A stretch of 64,000 nt of DNA from Planctomicrobium piriforme (lineage in GTDB: Bacteria; Planctomycetota; Planctomycetia; Planctomycetales; Planctomycetaceae): the NCBI RefSeq assembly GCF_900113665.1, contig NZ_FOQD01000008.1, forward strand, positions 62,001 through 126,000, given 5' to 3'. The position numbers were made by a program, and so were the translations under genes. Under the pieces are notes generated by a model, which was not told the origin of the DNA, ran no database searches, and worked only from the letters and a program-made list of their open reading frames with translations. This document shows, piece by piece, positions 51,101 through 60,134 of this stretch. Every line of letters begins with the position of its first letter. Position 1 is the first letter of the stretch.

Positions 51101-51774
51101 TCTCGTATTTGCGTCGTCCAATACTGCTTCGACAGATATATGAAAGCCGTGAGCTCATCTGGGGACGACGCGCAGTCATTCAGGCAGCGAATTATCTTTT
51201 GACCATTTGCACTGAAGGCCGGCTTAAAGGTGCCCATTCCGCAGAGATGAAGAGCATGCAGGGAGAATTGCTGAGAATCAGAGGAGACGACTTCAATAGA
51301 AACGTTGCCGATGAACTGGCGAAAATTCCTGGCGTACTCGCCAAAGCCAAGGTTAACAAAGTTAATGGGAATCGAATACAAGCCGGAAAAGGCCAAGACT
51401 TGGGTGACATTGATGTCCTGATTGTTATTCCGAGTCTCCGATTGATCCAACCTGCCGAGGTCAAATCATTCTCCTTAGCCAAGACGCCAGTTGAAATGGC
51501 AAACGAAGTAAAAGAGCTCTTCGGCGACATGGAGACCAGCGGCGGAGCAGTTGGAAGACATCTTCGAAGATGCAAATGGGCCGAGGACCACCTCCCCGAT
51601 ATTCTTGTCGAGTTTCGATTAGGCTCGTCGCAAACAGAAGACTGGAGAATTACGCCTATCATCATAATCGACGATGATCTGATCACACCGAGGCTTGTGA
51701 ATTCCCCATTGCCTGTAGTGACTTTTGACAAATATCGAGTGCAGCTTATGGCAGAGGCATGTCGAGAAGTGTGA
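48103..51774 (+). CDS. Large unknown protein with C-terminal PD-(D/E)xK nuclease-like motif
   Basis: About 1223 residues from the ATG at 48103; a TTG five codons earlier is an alternative. The third codon positions are clearly more AT-rich than in neighbouring core genes, suggesting transfer. The first 1000 residues match no domain that I can name. Near the C-terminus the order E1071 (FNRNVADEL), D1104 (GDIDVLI), then E1119-V-K1121 (QPAEVKSF) fits the active site of PD-(D/E)xK nucleases, with 15 residues between D and E. No helicase or ATPase motif is seen. It could be a defence effector; this is inference. It lies alone, downstream of accessory genes. Confidence 0.7.
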   Translation: MLTHYDTTDLAQKAGALHLIPENADRLAEMARISALVAASPPNRGLPLKITDFEWRSWVNSEEPMRGAPEISGDDIEGLYVQEFVFDGGAFLALPVCQAEDGFILQTFLTAIFQNPRFYDTEFRRKAASIAGVGLLASDMVIKAVGLTRFTIPTRTDNDEILWPSSVRARHLEHAVTLNLVHLREELAKRNYASDGIDVLAMRLGEVDIDYHAYNENPVWTKPYLVVDDNLIVLSASTVIPAVRNALLESAERHGVLDQLLHDYHDSISRSVEDSADELGWERLRPPKSDASVYGNMFFQFDRDKIAIVYLDVDTTAIDLVDPNGQGGQQSTNRECDIDDQIRANDQSSSLSRQNLLHLRVIQGIEQDYLASEEDADLREGSYSLSLTAGEFAIFAAINRGDSLSLWQVARAFARLSPHFSMIASGFLDHYSHFRNKRSSYHFGDDQQPDLVWFAGTGISIRQEYVQSCDPHVVLSHDRQYLIPVCKLNQRVNEPVYAAHPSPSERILFVVEKDGFPIWVTSPHSIDVSESPASTLYIHVIDAISFWVWHLFDTLIQYLDSRERCPLAIEVEIVDIDAWIEPSQEIGNGNGIRVTTNGNTIVFVQLGREFAKLIALPDNDGDRQLIQAILFGFLDIFGVSIPDYEIAKILDVHAPVGVKRKLLILSGESNATLSDSGLPKRRKVSTAEEEIIADEIGAHVRAKLGVEKGEFKDGRQNEVFQSIVGFLFHQLSGEVAQLRQENNLEQLVVRHERLIVDRKLLEMQVATHLACYGNSPETRKEIQDDFVAIDRAAIASRFVIELTTTMPHNGSNNISLSCYDRLLALASEIANTGMDSDSHKYGISKRTLQVLGSGRVRQHTGERHNSAMSGFMNEFYDRIATNAPSKLRSKLVPQQASHTGLPPWARKLDKAASSEFGFSLTEMMDIFGTIAWSERVDESGLGMADQDDLVMELSKELKIDERRAREALELITLRPRADFLKPPQPFVSTDVYPWRFNRALSYLRRPILLRQIYESRELIWGRRAVIQAANYLLTICTEGRLKGAHSAEMKSMQGELLRIRGDDFNRNVADELAKIPGVLAKAKVNKVNGNRIQAGKGQDLGDIDVLIVIPSLRLIQPAEVKSFSLAKTPVEMANEVKELFGDMETSGGAVGRHLRRCKWAEDHLPDILVEFRLGSSQTEDWRITPIIIIDDDLITPRLVNSPLPVVTFDKYRVQLMAEACREV

Positions 51775-51869
51775 CTATGCATTCACGGCCAGATCAGTAT
51801 GTACTCTGGCAAGCTCCTTCTTCGATAGAATAAATCCAGGTTACATAGTCTAGATCGCAGCCGGTCAGC
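51775..51869. other. Spacer after the large nuclease-like gene
   Basis: 95 bases with no gene; no clear terminator is seen. It separates the large gene from an ankyrin remnant on the opposite strand. Confidence 0.4.
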
Positions 51870-52060
51870 TCAGCCTTGCTTCGCGCCTGCCGCTTCAAGC
51901 ACTTTGCGGGCATCGCTGGTGACGCCGGCTTGGGCGGGGTGGTCGCTGGTGACGAGCAGGCCGAGGGGTGTCGAGCCGCCGTATATGTTGGCCGTGGCGT
52001 TCACATCGGCTCCCGCTTCGATCAGCAGTCGGGTGATCTTTTCAATTCCTGAACGTCGAG
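51870..52060 (-). pseudogene. C-terminal remnant of an ankyrin-repeat gene
   Basis: On the minus strand the frame ending in TGA at 51870-51872 reads SGIEKITRLLIEAGADVNA followed by GGSTPLGLLV and ends KVLEAAGAKQG. This is the classic ankyrin pattern (LLxAGADVNA...TPL). Upstream the frame runs into the GC-rich repeat at 52068 with no start codon or further ankyrin units, so the gene is cut by the repeat or deleted. Confidence 0.6.
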
Positions 52061-52067
52061 AAAATGC

Positions 52068-52118
52068 CCCTCACCCCGGCCCTCTCCCCGGAGTGTTCTT
52101 TTTCGGCCGGGGCGAGGG
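52068..52118. repeat. REP-like dispersed palindrome, copy 2
   Basis: CCCTCACCCCGGCC (52068-52081) pairs with GGCCGGGGCGAGGG (52105-52118), 14 bp with one mismatch, loop 23. It matches the reverse complement of 46051-46081. It lies where the ankyrin remnant loses its reading. Confidence 0.8.
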
Positions 52119-52184
52119 AGAAGAGCAGCAAGTTCCGAGACAGACACACGAGTGAAACGCCAGTCACCGCCTCATCACGGGATG

Positions 52185-52201
52185 CACTGGCAGAGCCAGT
52201 G
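52185..52201. repeat. Short palindrome CACTGGC/GCCAGTG
   Basis: Seven-base perfect arms around AGA in the spacer between the repeat and fabF. No T-run on either strand, so terminator activity is unsupported. Confidence 0.5.
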
Positions 52202-52259
52202 GCACACAGCTTGAAGATCAATTCACTCGCATCTGCTTGTCGGCGCTATGCAAAGCGGA

Positions 52260-53501
<1,242 letters not shown>

Positions 53502-53504
53502 TGC

Positions 53505-53744
53505 TCAAGCACTTTCCTTTTGCTTGATGTAGTCGATGGCATCACCCACGGTGCGAAGCTTTTCGTAGTCTTCGTCCGGGATGGAGACGCCGAACTCTTC
53601 TTCGAACTTCATCCCGAGTTCGACCAAGTCCAGCGAATCTGCGTGCAGGTCGTCGATAAAGTTGCTGTCGCGTGTGATTTCGTCTTTATTCACGCTCAAT
53701 TGTTCGCTGACAATTGAGATCACTTTTTCTTCCACGTTCCTCAC
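53505..53744 (-). CDS. acpP: Acyl carrier protein
   Basis: 79 residues from the GTG at 53744; a second GTG at 53735 with AGGAG eight bases upstream is equally plausible and would shorten it by three residues. The phosphopantetheine Ser lies in DLHADSLDLVELGM. Acidic helical composition is typical. It carries the growing chain for FabF, whose gene follows three bases later. The non-ATG start is an oddity. Confidence 0.96.
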   Translation of the reverse strand: MRNVEEKVISIVSEQLSVNKDEITRDSNFIDDLHADSLDLVELGMKFEEEFGVSIPDEDYEKLRTVGDAIDYIKQKESA

Positions 53745-53923
53745 TCCTTCCTCGGAGAATTTGGCGCCGTCAATGACGCCGCAAAACGAACTGTCGACAA
53801 ATCTTTGGGACGTTCACACGAGCCCGGCGGTTCAGAGAACCGCGTGAAGATATAACGCCTTTTCCGATACGTGTAAACGGCAAGCCCGCGGGCTTGGGGA
53901 GATTCCGTCAGGTGTTTTGCGGC

Positions 53924-54832
53924 TCACGAATCATTGATTACCGTACAGGGAATTTTGCGGTTGACCCGCTTCATCAGGCCGGTCAACACCCGGCCCGGCC
54001 CGATCTCGTAAAATTCGTCGATACCCGCGTCGAGCATGTATCGCAGACAGTCTTCCCAGCGAACCGGGCTGACCACCTGCCGTACGAGAATCTGCTTGAG
54101 TTCCTGCGGGTCGAGATGCGGCTGGGCGTCCACATTCGAGACCACTGGAATTTCGGGTGTCTGCATCGGCACGTCGGCCAGAGCCTGAGCAAGCCGCTGG
54201 TCGGCGGGCTCCATCAGACTGGTATGAAACGCCCCCGCCACGGCCAGGGGAACGACGCGGGCCCCGGTTGTTTCGGCGAGTTCGATGGCTTTTTCTAACG
54301 CAGTATTTTGTCCGGAAATCGCCAGATTGCCTGGGCAAAGGTAATTGGCGATCTGAATAACGCCGATCGAGCGGGCTTGATCGCAGATGGCGGTGACTTT
54401 TTCGACATCGAGCATGAGGATGCTCGCCATGCCGGATGGGGTGGCATCGGCGGCGTCCTGCATGGCCTGACCGCGCTGCTGGACGACCTTGAGGCCGTCT
54501 TCGAACGTCATCGCGCCTGAGAAGACCAGGGCGGTGTATTCGCCCAGGCTGAGGCCTGCGGCCATTTCGCAGGAGAGGGCGATGTCGGGCGAGTCGGCCC
54601 GGAGTTTTTCGAGAGCGGCCAGGCTGGTGACAAAGATGGCCGGCTGGCTGATGACAGTGGAGTCGAGTTCTTCCGCGGGCCCTTCGAAGCAGAGCTTCGC
54701 AAGGTCATAGCCGAGCAGTTCGTTCGCACGGTCGAACAGGCGGCGCGCGGCGGGATAGGATTCCGCCAGTTGCCGACCCATGCCGACGTGCTGTGCTCCC
54801 TGTCCCGGGAACAGGAACCCGATGCGGCTCAT
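53924..54832 (-). CDS. fabD: Malonyl-CoA:ACP transacylase
   Basis: 302 residues. It loads malonyl groups onto ACP. Signatures: FLFPGQGAQHVGMG, the nucleophile in GLSLGEYTALV (G-x-S-x-G), the catalytic His in VAGAFHTSLM and Q-x-x-GPG region IGPGRVLTGL. A 179-base gap with a degenerate palindrome separates it from acpP. Confidence 0.97.
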   Translation of the reverse strand: MSRIGFLFPGQGAQHVGMGRQLAESYPAARRLFDRANELLGYDLAKLCFEGPAEELDSTVISQPAIFVTSLAALEKLRADSPDIALSCEMAAGLSLGEYTALVFSGAMTFEDGLKVVQQRGQAMQDAADATPSGMASILMLDVEKVTAICDQARSIGVIQIANYLCPGNLAISGQNTALEKAIELAETTGARVVPLAVAGAFHTSLMEPADQRLAQALADVPMQTPEIPVVSNVDAQPHLDPQELKQILVRQVVSPVRWEDCLRYMLDAGIDEFYEIGPGRVLTGLMKRVNRKIPCTVINDS

Positions 54833-54902
54833 GACACTGTCTCCTTACTGAACTTCTGGCCCGAAATGCGAACGCCGACCTGTGGGGCGCGGCGTGCTGA
54901 CC

Positions 54903-55913
54903 TTATGGGGCGACCGCTTCCGCGGAGGCGCCGAGAGCCTGAGTGATTTTCTGATTGACTCCGCGATCTTTGAGAGTCACGGCGGTTTTCAGGGCGTTGC
55001 GAATCGAACGGGCATCGCTCGATCCGTGGGAAATCATGCAGATACCGTCGATGCCCAGCAACGGCGCTCCGCCGACTTCATTGTACTCAAAAGTCTTGCC
55101 GGCTTGTTGAAAGGCGCTGATCGCCAAGTGGCGTTCGTCCTGCAGGGCGCTGGTGACGGTGTCGGCCAGGGTTCGCATCATCATGGATGCCATCCCTTCG
55201 CTGACCTTGAGAACCACGTTGCCGAGGAACCCTTCGCAAATCACGACGTCGACCGAGCCGTTGAAGACATCGCGGCCTTCAACGTTGCCGATGTAGTTGG
55301 GCCGTGCGGCCCCGGCGATAATGAGCTGGTGGGCTTCGCGAACGGTGTCGTTGCCTTTGCCGTCTTCGCTGCCGATGTTCATCAGGCCGACGCGAGGAGA
55401 CGCAATCCCGAGAACTTCACGGGCAAAAACGTTCCCCATGATCGCATATTGCGCGAGATGTTCCGGTCGGGCGCCGGGGTTGGCGCCGACGTCCATCAGG
55501 ACGGTTTTGCCGTGCGAGGCGGGCAAAATGACCGCGATGCCGGGACGTTTGACGTCTTTGAGGAACAGCTTGGTCCACAAACCGGCCGCGACCACGCCGC
55601 CGGTGTTGCCGGCGCTGACCAGGGCGTCGACTTCCTTGCCGGCCATCATTTTCCAGCAGCGGGCAATGGAGCAGTCGGGCTTTTTGCGGAGGGCGTCGGT
55701 GGGCTTTTCGTCCATCCCGACATGTCCTTCGGCATGCACGATCACCAGACGCTCGCCGGAGTAGCCGGAACGCGCCAGCATCGGATCGAGAACCGTACGG
55801 TCCCCGACCAGGGCGATCTCAATTTCCGGCAGCATCTGCAGAGCTTCGATAGCTCCGTCGATGTTTACGGCAGGGGCAAAATCGCCCCCCATCGCGTCCA
55901 GTGCGATCCGCAT
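54903..55913 (-). CDS. plsX: Phosphate acyltransferase PlsX
   Basis: 336 residues. It makes acyl-phosphate from acyl-ACP for phospholipid synthesis. Signatures: MRIALDAMGGDFAP, SAGNTGGVVAAG, DVGANP, CEGFLGNVVLK and GGAPLLGIDG. It follows rpmF by nine bases, the usual rpmF-plsX coupling, and is followed by fabD. Confidence 0.97.
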   Translation of the reverse strand: MRIALDAMGGDFAPAVNIDGAIEALQMLPEIEIALVGDRTVLDPMLARSGYSGERLVIVHAEGHVGMDEKPTDALRKKPDCSIARCWKMMAGKEVDALVSAGNTGGVVAAGLWTKLFLKDVKRPGIAVILPASHGKTVLMDVGANPGARPEHLAQYAIMGNVFAREVLGIASPRVGLMNIGSEDGKGNDTVREAHQLIIAGAARPNYIGNVEGRDVFNGSVDVVICEGFLGNVVLKVSEGMASMMMRTLADTVTSALQDERHLAISAFQQAGKTFEYNEVGGAPLLGIDGICMISHGSSDARSIRNALKTAVTLKDRGVNQKITQALGASAEAVAP

Positions 55914-55922
55914 GTGTCAGAC

Positions 55923-56102
55923 CTATTCCTCTGAGGCCACCATGGGACGGCCCTGATAGTGGCCGCAATTGGGGCAGACCACATGCGAGGGAACCGCCGT
56001 GCCGCACTGGGTGCAGTACTGCAACTTCATCGGCTTCACGGTGTTGTGGCTATTTCGCTTACGCGAACGGGATTTTGATTGACGTCGCTTGGGTACAGCC
56101 AT
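55923..56102 (-). CDS. rpmF: 50S ribosomal protein L32
   Basis: 59 residues from the ATG at 56102. It begins MAVPKRRQSKSRSRKR and carries a zinc ribbon C30-x2-C33...C43-x2-C46. The rpmF-plsX arrangement is conserved in many bacteria and links ribosome and lipid genes. Full length. Confidence 0.96.
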   Translation of the reverse strand: MAVPKRRQSKSRSRKRNSHNTVKPMKLQYCTQCGTAVPSHVVCPNCGHYQGRPMVASEE

Positions 56103-56260
56103 GTGAGCCGCGCCCCTTCCTAAAAGTGAATTTCAAACAGAGAGACAGGCCGGCGGCGGGAACGGTGCCCCGGCTCAAAGAGATCGCGAATCGTATGACA
56201 GGGTGAAAAGTTGTGTCAAGGAAGCCCTGAGGGAATCGCTTTCCCCGGCAAATCGCAGGA

Positions 56261-56575
56261 TTATCGCCCCTGCGCCATGTGTGCCCGGGCTTTGGCTTCT
56301 TCCGCTTCGGGGATTTTCCCGCATTTCACATAGATCACCGACAACTGGGTGTACGAGAACGGGTCGTTGGGAAGCAGTTCGCACACCTTTTTAGCGTGTT
56401 CGATCGCTTCTTCGAACTTGCCCAACCGCTGTAGATAGACGGCCAGCGCGGCCCGGGTATCGGAGTGTTCAGGGGCCATGGCGGCCAGTTCTTCCAGCTT
56501 GGCAACAGCGCCGGGGAGATCGCCGGAATTCTTCAACTGGATCGCGGCGTCGTACATTTCGCTGGGGGTCGGCAT
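56261..56575 (-). CDS. Small tetratricopeptide-repeat protein
   Basis: 104 residues with two to three TPR units: MYDAAIQLKNSGDLPGAVAKL, HSDTRAALAVYLQRLGKFEEAIEHA and FSYTQLSVIYVKCGKIPEAEEA. No signal peptide. Such proteins act in protein-protein contacts; the partner is unknown. It lies downstream of the rpmF promoter region in the same direction. Confidence 0.85.
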   Translation of the reverse strand: MPTPSEMYDAAIQLKNSGDLPGAVAKLEELAAMAPEHSDTRAALAVYLQRLGKFEEAIEHAKKVCELLPNDPFSYTQLSVIYVKCGKIPEAEEAKARAHMAQGR

Positions 56576-56982
56576 CTCAACTCCGAAGAATCTCAGGCAA
56601 TTGGCAGGTCGGGGCGTCGTCGCAGGGCGTCGCCATCAGGATCGAACAGTATAGGCAGAATCCGAGAGCGGCTGAAGCAACCAGCAACGTGGATTCCGCG
56701 ATTGCACGGTTTGACATGCGTCGGTCGGCGCTTATGATTGAACTCGCTCAACCGGTTTGCTCTTTGCGGGCGGGCCAAACGAGTGCAATCGGCCGGCTGG
56801 TCCGGACTGGCATTCGTGCGCCCTGTTTTTTGCCCGCTTTCTCGTGCGCCCGCTGTCTTCCGCCGCCGTTCCAATTGCTCACCTGCGGAACTCGAAGCTT
56901 ACAAACAGGTTGTCGACGTCAGCCATGCTTCCATTCGCAAGTTGACAGACAGTCCAACAGTCAGAACTGAATGAGGTGAAAG
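56576..56982. other. Divergent intergenic region
   Basis: 407 bases without a supported gene between the TPR gene (minus) and tatA (plus). A near-consensus promoter for the plus strand is at 56711-56738. No repeats of note. Confidence 0.5.
56711..56738 (+). promoter_or_regulatory. Near-consensus sigma-70 promoter upstream of tatA
   Basis: TTGACA (56711-56716), a 16-base spacer and TATGAT (56733-56738). Transcription from about 56745 would give tatA a 5' leader of roughly 240 bases, long for this gene; another promoter may exist. Confidence 0.6.
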
Positions 56983-57267
56983 ATGTTTGGAATCGGCCCC
57001 CCGGAAATGATCGTGCTGGGCATTATCGCGTTGCTGCTGTTTGGCAAGCGCCTGCCGGAAGTCGCCCGGAGCCTTGGCAAAGGGATTGTGGAGTTCAAGA
57101 AGGGCGTGAGCGGCATCGAGGATGACGTGCGTACGCCGGGTTCGAATTATTCGAACACTTCTACTCCGAGTCGCCCGTCGGTGGAAAATGACGAGCAGAG
57201 CTGGAAGGCTCCCCGTTTTGAGCCTCCGACGACCGAGCCGAAGCAGGAAACCCACGTTCAGTCGTGA
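56983..57267 (+). CDS. tatA: Twin-arginine translocase subunit TatA
   Basis: 94 residues, with TGAGGTGA before the ATG. The N-terminal helix PEMIVLGIIALLLFGKRLPEVARSLGKG carries the TatA pattern (F-G-x-x-x-L-P-x-x-x-x-x-G-x-G), followed by an amphipathic helix and a Pro/Ser/Glu-rich tail. TatA forms the pore for folded proteins. No tatB or tatC is adjacent. Confidence 0.95.
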   Translation: MFGIGPPEMIVLGIIALLLFGKRLPEVARSLGKGIVEFKKGVSGIEDDVRTPGSNYSNTSTPSRPSVENDEQSWKAPRFEPPTTEPKQETHVQS

Positions 57268-57284
57268 GGGCAACTGGGTAAGGA

Positions 57285-57365
57285 ATTGTCCCGGACGCTC
57301 ACGGTTCGTCCTCGAATTTCGGCGATAGGTATGTCCTGAGGCGATGATTCAGCGTCCGGGACAAT
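57285..57365. repeat. 80-bp element with 15-bp terminal inverted repeats, copy 1
   Basis: ATTGTCCCGGACGCT (57285-57299) and AGCGTCCGGGACAAT (57351-57365) are exact inverted repeats. The internal sequence resembles copy 2 and diverges mostly just after the left arm. It begins 18 bases after the tatA stop. Confidence 0.9.
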
Positions 57366-57478
57366 CGCGATAGCGGCGTCGGTGACCTTTGCCACGGCAT
57401 CGCTGCAAAGATAGAGAATCGCTGCCGCAACTTCGTCCGGAGAAATCATCCTGCCATGGGCTCGCGCCAACGCCAGGA
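57366..57478 (-). pseudogene. Partial duplicate of the neighbouring dehydrogenase 3' end
   Basis: On the minus strand this fragment reads ARAHGRMISPDEVAAAILYL then CSDAVAKVTDAAIAI, matching the last 45 residues of the intact gene at 57563-58399 with some changes. It has no start and its reading ends in the 80-bp element. It lies between the two element copies. Confidence 0.88.
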
Positions 57479-57557
57479 ATTGTCCCGGACGCTGATGGCT
57501 CCCTGGAATTTCGGCGGTGGGTATGTCCTAAGGCGATGATTCAGCGTCCGGGACAAT
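57479..57557. repeat. 80-bp element with 15-bp terminal inverted repeats, copy 2
   Basis: The same exact 15-bp arms at 57479-57493 and 57543-57557. It sits six bases after the dehydrogenase stop. The spacing to copy 1 is 194 bases, equal to one element plus the duplicated gene fragment. Confidence 0.9.
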
Positions 57558-57562
57558 GCTTA

Positions 57563-58399
57563 TCAGCATGCGGCTGGTGGGACACCGAGTGATTTTCCGC
57601 CGTCAATTGCGATGGCGGTGCCGGTGACCATCGCGGCCGCGTCGCTGCAGAGATAGAGAATTGCCGCCGCGACCTCGTCTGGGGAAATCATGCGGCGATG
57701 CGCTCGCGCCAAGGGGCTGGCGTGAATGTATCTCGCGTGCGCTGCCTTGAAGTCGGGTTCAGCCTGAAGGGATTCCGTCATCATCTGGGTATTGTCGACC
57801 GGTCCAGGGCAGACGCAGTTCACGCGGATGCGGTCTTTTGAATGACACAGCGCCAGGCTTTTCGTCAGTCCGACGAGTGCCATTTTGCTGATCGAATAGA
57901 CCGGATCATGCGCCCGTGGCAACAGGCCGGCGTTGCTGGCGGTGTTGACGATACTGCCGCCTCCGCTGCGAATCAGGTGCGGAATCGCATACTTCGCCCC
58001 AAAAAACGCGGCCTTGAGATTGGTGTTCAGGACGTGGTCCCACTCTGATTCTTCCACTTCGGTCACTTGTTTGACCAAGTTGACGCCTGCGTTGTTGATC
58101 AGAATATCGAGCCGTCCGGTTTGCGTTGCGGCGGTGTCAATCAGTCGCTGAAGCTGGTCGAGTTGCTGGACGTCGCAAGCCTGCTGGACGATTCCAACGC
58201 TCTCAGATTCCGCAGTCGACAGAGGATTCAGCCGGAAATCTCCGACGAAGACTTGAGCGCCGCAGCGCTGCATGAGCAGGGCCGTCGCCCGGCCGATGCC
58301 GCTGGCGCCGCCGGTAATGACTGCAGTGCGGCCAGTCAGGTCGACATTGAGGTTCGAATTGGCAGGGGACGAGAGAACGGGCTCGGAAGCACCTGACAT
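57563..58399 (-). CDS. Short-chain dehydrogenase/reductase
   Basis: 278 residues. NAD(P)-binding TGGASGIGRAT at about 29-39 with D-V-x-x region ACDVQQ, the NNAG motif (LINNAG), catalytic Ser in SIVNTASNAG and Tyr-x-x-x-Lys in VYSISKMAL. The C-terminal IDGGKSLG is typical. The first 20 residues are a variable leader. Its 3' end is duplicated as a degenerate fragment next door. The substrate is unknown. Confidence 0.92.
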   Translation of the reverse strand: MSGASEPVLSSPANSNLNVDLTGRTAVITGGASGIGRATALLMQRCGAQVFVGDFRLNPLSTAESESVGIVQQACDVQQLDQLQRLIDTAATQTGRLDILINNAGVNLVKQVTEVEESEWDHVLNTNLKAAFFGAKYAIPHLIRSGGGSIVNTASNAGLLPRAHDPVYSISKMALVGLTKSLALCHSKDRIRVNCVCPGPVDNTQMMTESLQAEPDFKAAHARYIHASPLARAHRRMISPDEVAAAILYLCSDAAAMVTGTAIAIDGGKSLGVPPAAC

Positions 58400-58928
58400 C
58401 CCCGCATGTCCTCAAGCGTTCAGCGGAAAAAGAAAAAACCTCCGCATCGTGCCGGCGAATTGTTTTGTCCAGACCCGCAGTTTTAGGTGGGCACCGCCGT
58501 CCTGGATTGTGGGAGCCAGTTCGACCGACCGAAGCCGGTACATGCTGGATTTACACGCTGCCAGAGCAAGCAGTTCCCTGCGGGAAGGAAGTCGGGTCTA
58601 CAAAATACAATCCGGTATCGAACACAGCAGAGGTTCGTCAGACGACCGCAAAGGGCCATCGACACCCGAATCGTACCGGCGCTCCCCACACCGGGCAAGG
58701 GGCTGCAGCGTCATCGAAAAAAAGTCGTGAAATCCGTCCCGATTGTGAGGGAGCGTGCTGGATTTTCATCGTACTGGATGACTGCTGATCGCTAACCGCT
58801 GACGACTCTGTTGCGTTGAGGCTGCGATTGCGGTTTCGGGTCAGTATCATGGTGGGACCGTTTCGGAACCGCAGCAACATCGCGGACCACAGGCGGAACA
58901 TGACCACCGGCTTCAAGGATGCGACTCA
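58400..58928. other. Intergenic region before ispG
   Basis: 529 bases. Overlapping short frames occur on both strands, but none has a ribosome site or family resemblance. It must hold the promoters of the dehydrogenase and ispG. I see no tRNA or strong hairpin. Confidence 0.4.
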
Positions 58929-60077
58929 GTGGAACAGCACACTCTTCCCCGTAACCCCACCCGGCCTGTGCGTGTCGGCAGCGTCACCATTGGCGCTGGC
59001 CAGCCGATCGCTGTGCAGAGCATGACCGCCACCCACACGCAGAACATCGATGCCACAGTTGGGCAGATCCAGGATCTGGTGGCCGCGGGGGCCGACATCG
59101 TCCGCGTCGCCGTCGACAGCAAAAAAGACGCGGAAGCCCTGGCCGAGATTTCGCGACAGGTAACTGCGAACTTGTCCGTCGACCTGCAAGAGAATTACCG
59201 TCTGGCCGAGGTCATCGCGCCGTATGTCGCCAAGATTCGCTACAACCCGGGGCATCTCTATCACCACGAACGTGAAAAGCCCTGGCAGGAGAAGGTCCGC
59301 TATCTGGCGAAAATCGCCCAGGACAATGATTGCGCGATGCGCGTGGGCGTGAACTGCGGTTCGGTCGATCCCGATAAGAAAGAGAAGTACGACCACGAAG
59401 ACTCGATTTCACCGATGCTTGAGAGTGCATTCGAGCATTGCGACCTGCTCGACTCGCTGGGCTACACCCGCTATTGCGTCTCGTTGAAAGACTCGGATCC
59501 TCGCAAGGTAATCGAAGTCAATCAGCGGTTTGCTCAGAAACGGCCTGACGTGCCGCTGCATCTGGGGGTGACGGAAGCAGGCATGCCGCCGGATGGCGTG
59601 ATCAAAACCCGAATCGCCTTCGAACAGCTCATCAGTAAGGGGATTGGCGACACGATTCGGGTGTCGCTCACTGTTCCCAATTCACGCAAGTCGGAAGAGA
59701 TCGACGCTGGTCGAAAGATTCTTGCGGATATCGCCGCCGGCCGCGTGCGGTCGGTCGTGGACTTTGGCACCAACACGCTGAACATCATCAGTTGCCCGAG
59801 TTGCTCGCGCGTGGAGAACGAAGCGTTCATCGACCTCGCACAGCAGGTCAAAGAGATGACCGTTTACGCCAAGGAATACGCGGTGACGATCGCCGTGATG
59901 GGCTGCCGCGTGAACGGCCCCGGCGAAACCGACGACGCCGATCTTGGCCTGTGGTGCGGCCCGACGCATGTGAATCTCAAACGCGGCCCGGAAGCGGTCG
60001 GGGCGTACAAGTATGACGAGATTCTTCCGAAGCTGCGGAGTGAGTTAGATGCGGTGATTGCCAGGAAGAAGGGGTGA
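58929..60077 (+). CDS. ispG: 4-hydroxy-3-methylbut-2-enyl diphosphate synthase
   Basis: 382 residues. It converts MEcPP to HMBPP in the MEP isoprenoid pathway. Signatures: NPTRPVRVGSVTIGAGQPIAVQSM, YNPGHLY, MRVGVNCGS, VTEAGMPPDGVIKTRI, the 4Fe-4S Cys ligands in ISCPSCSRVENEAF, and MGCRVNGPGE. Full length for the bacterial, non-plant type. Confidence 0.97.
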   Translation: MEQHTLPRNPTRPVRVGSVTIGAGQPIAVQSMTATHTQNIDATVGQIQDLVAAGADIVRVAVDSKKDAEALAEISRQVTANLSVDLQENYRLAEVIAPYVAKIRYNPGHLYHHEREKPWQEKVRYLAKIAQDNDCAMRVGVNCGSVDPDKKEKYDHEDSISPMLESAFEHCDLLDSLGYTRYCVSLKDSDPRKVIEVNQRFAQKRPDVPLHLGVTEAGMPPDGVIKTRIAFEQLISKGIGDTIRVSLTVPNSRKSEEIDAGRKILADIAAGRVRSVVDFGTNTLNIISCPSCSRVENEAFIDLAQQVKEMTVYAKEYAVTIAVMGCRVNGPGETDDADLGLWCGPTHVNLKRGPEAVGAYKYDEILPKLRSELDAVIARKKG

Positions 60078-60120
60078 GTGGGGAGAGGGGCCAGAGGTCA
60101 GGATTCAGGGGCCAGGGAAG
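60078..60120. repeat. Short wordy repeat after ispG
   Basis: GGGGCCAGAGGTCAGG and CAGGGGCCAGGG are near-repeats between ispG and the next gene, of the same kind as those in other spacers. Confidence 0.4.
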
Positions 60121-60134
60121 AAGAAGATAAAATT

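Noticed and set aside
54882..55934. 350-codon plus-strand frame opposite plsX
   Set aside because: Antisense to a certain gene.
58465..58795. Short overlapping frames before ispG
   Set aside because: No ribosome site, no domain, and frames on both strands overlap.
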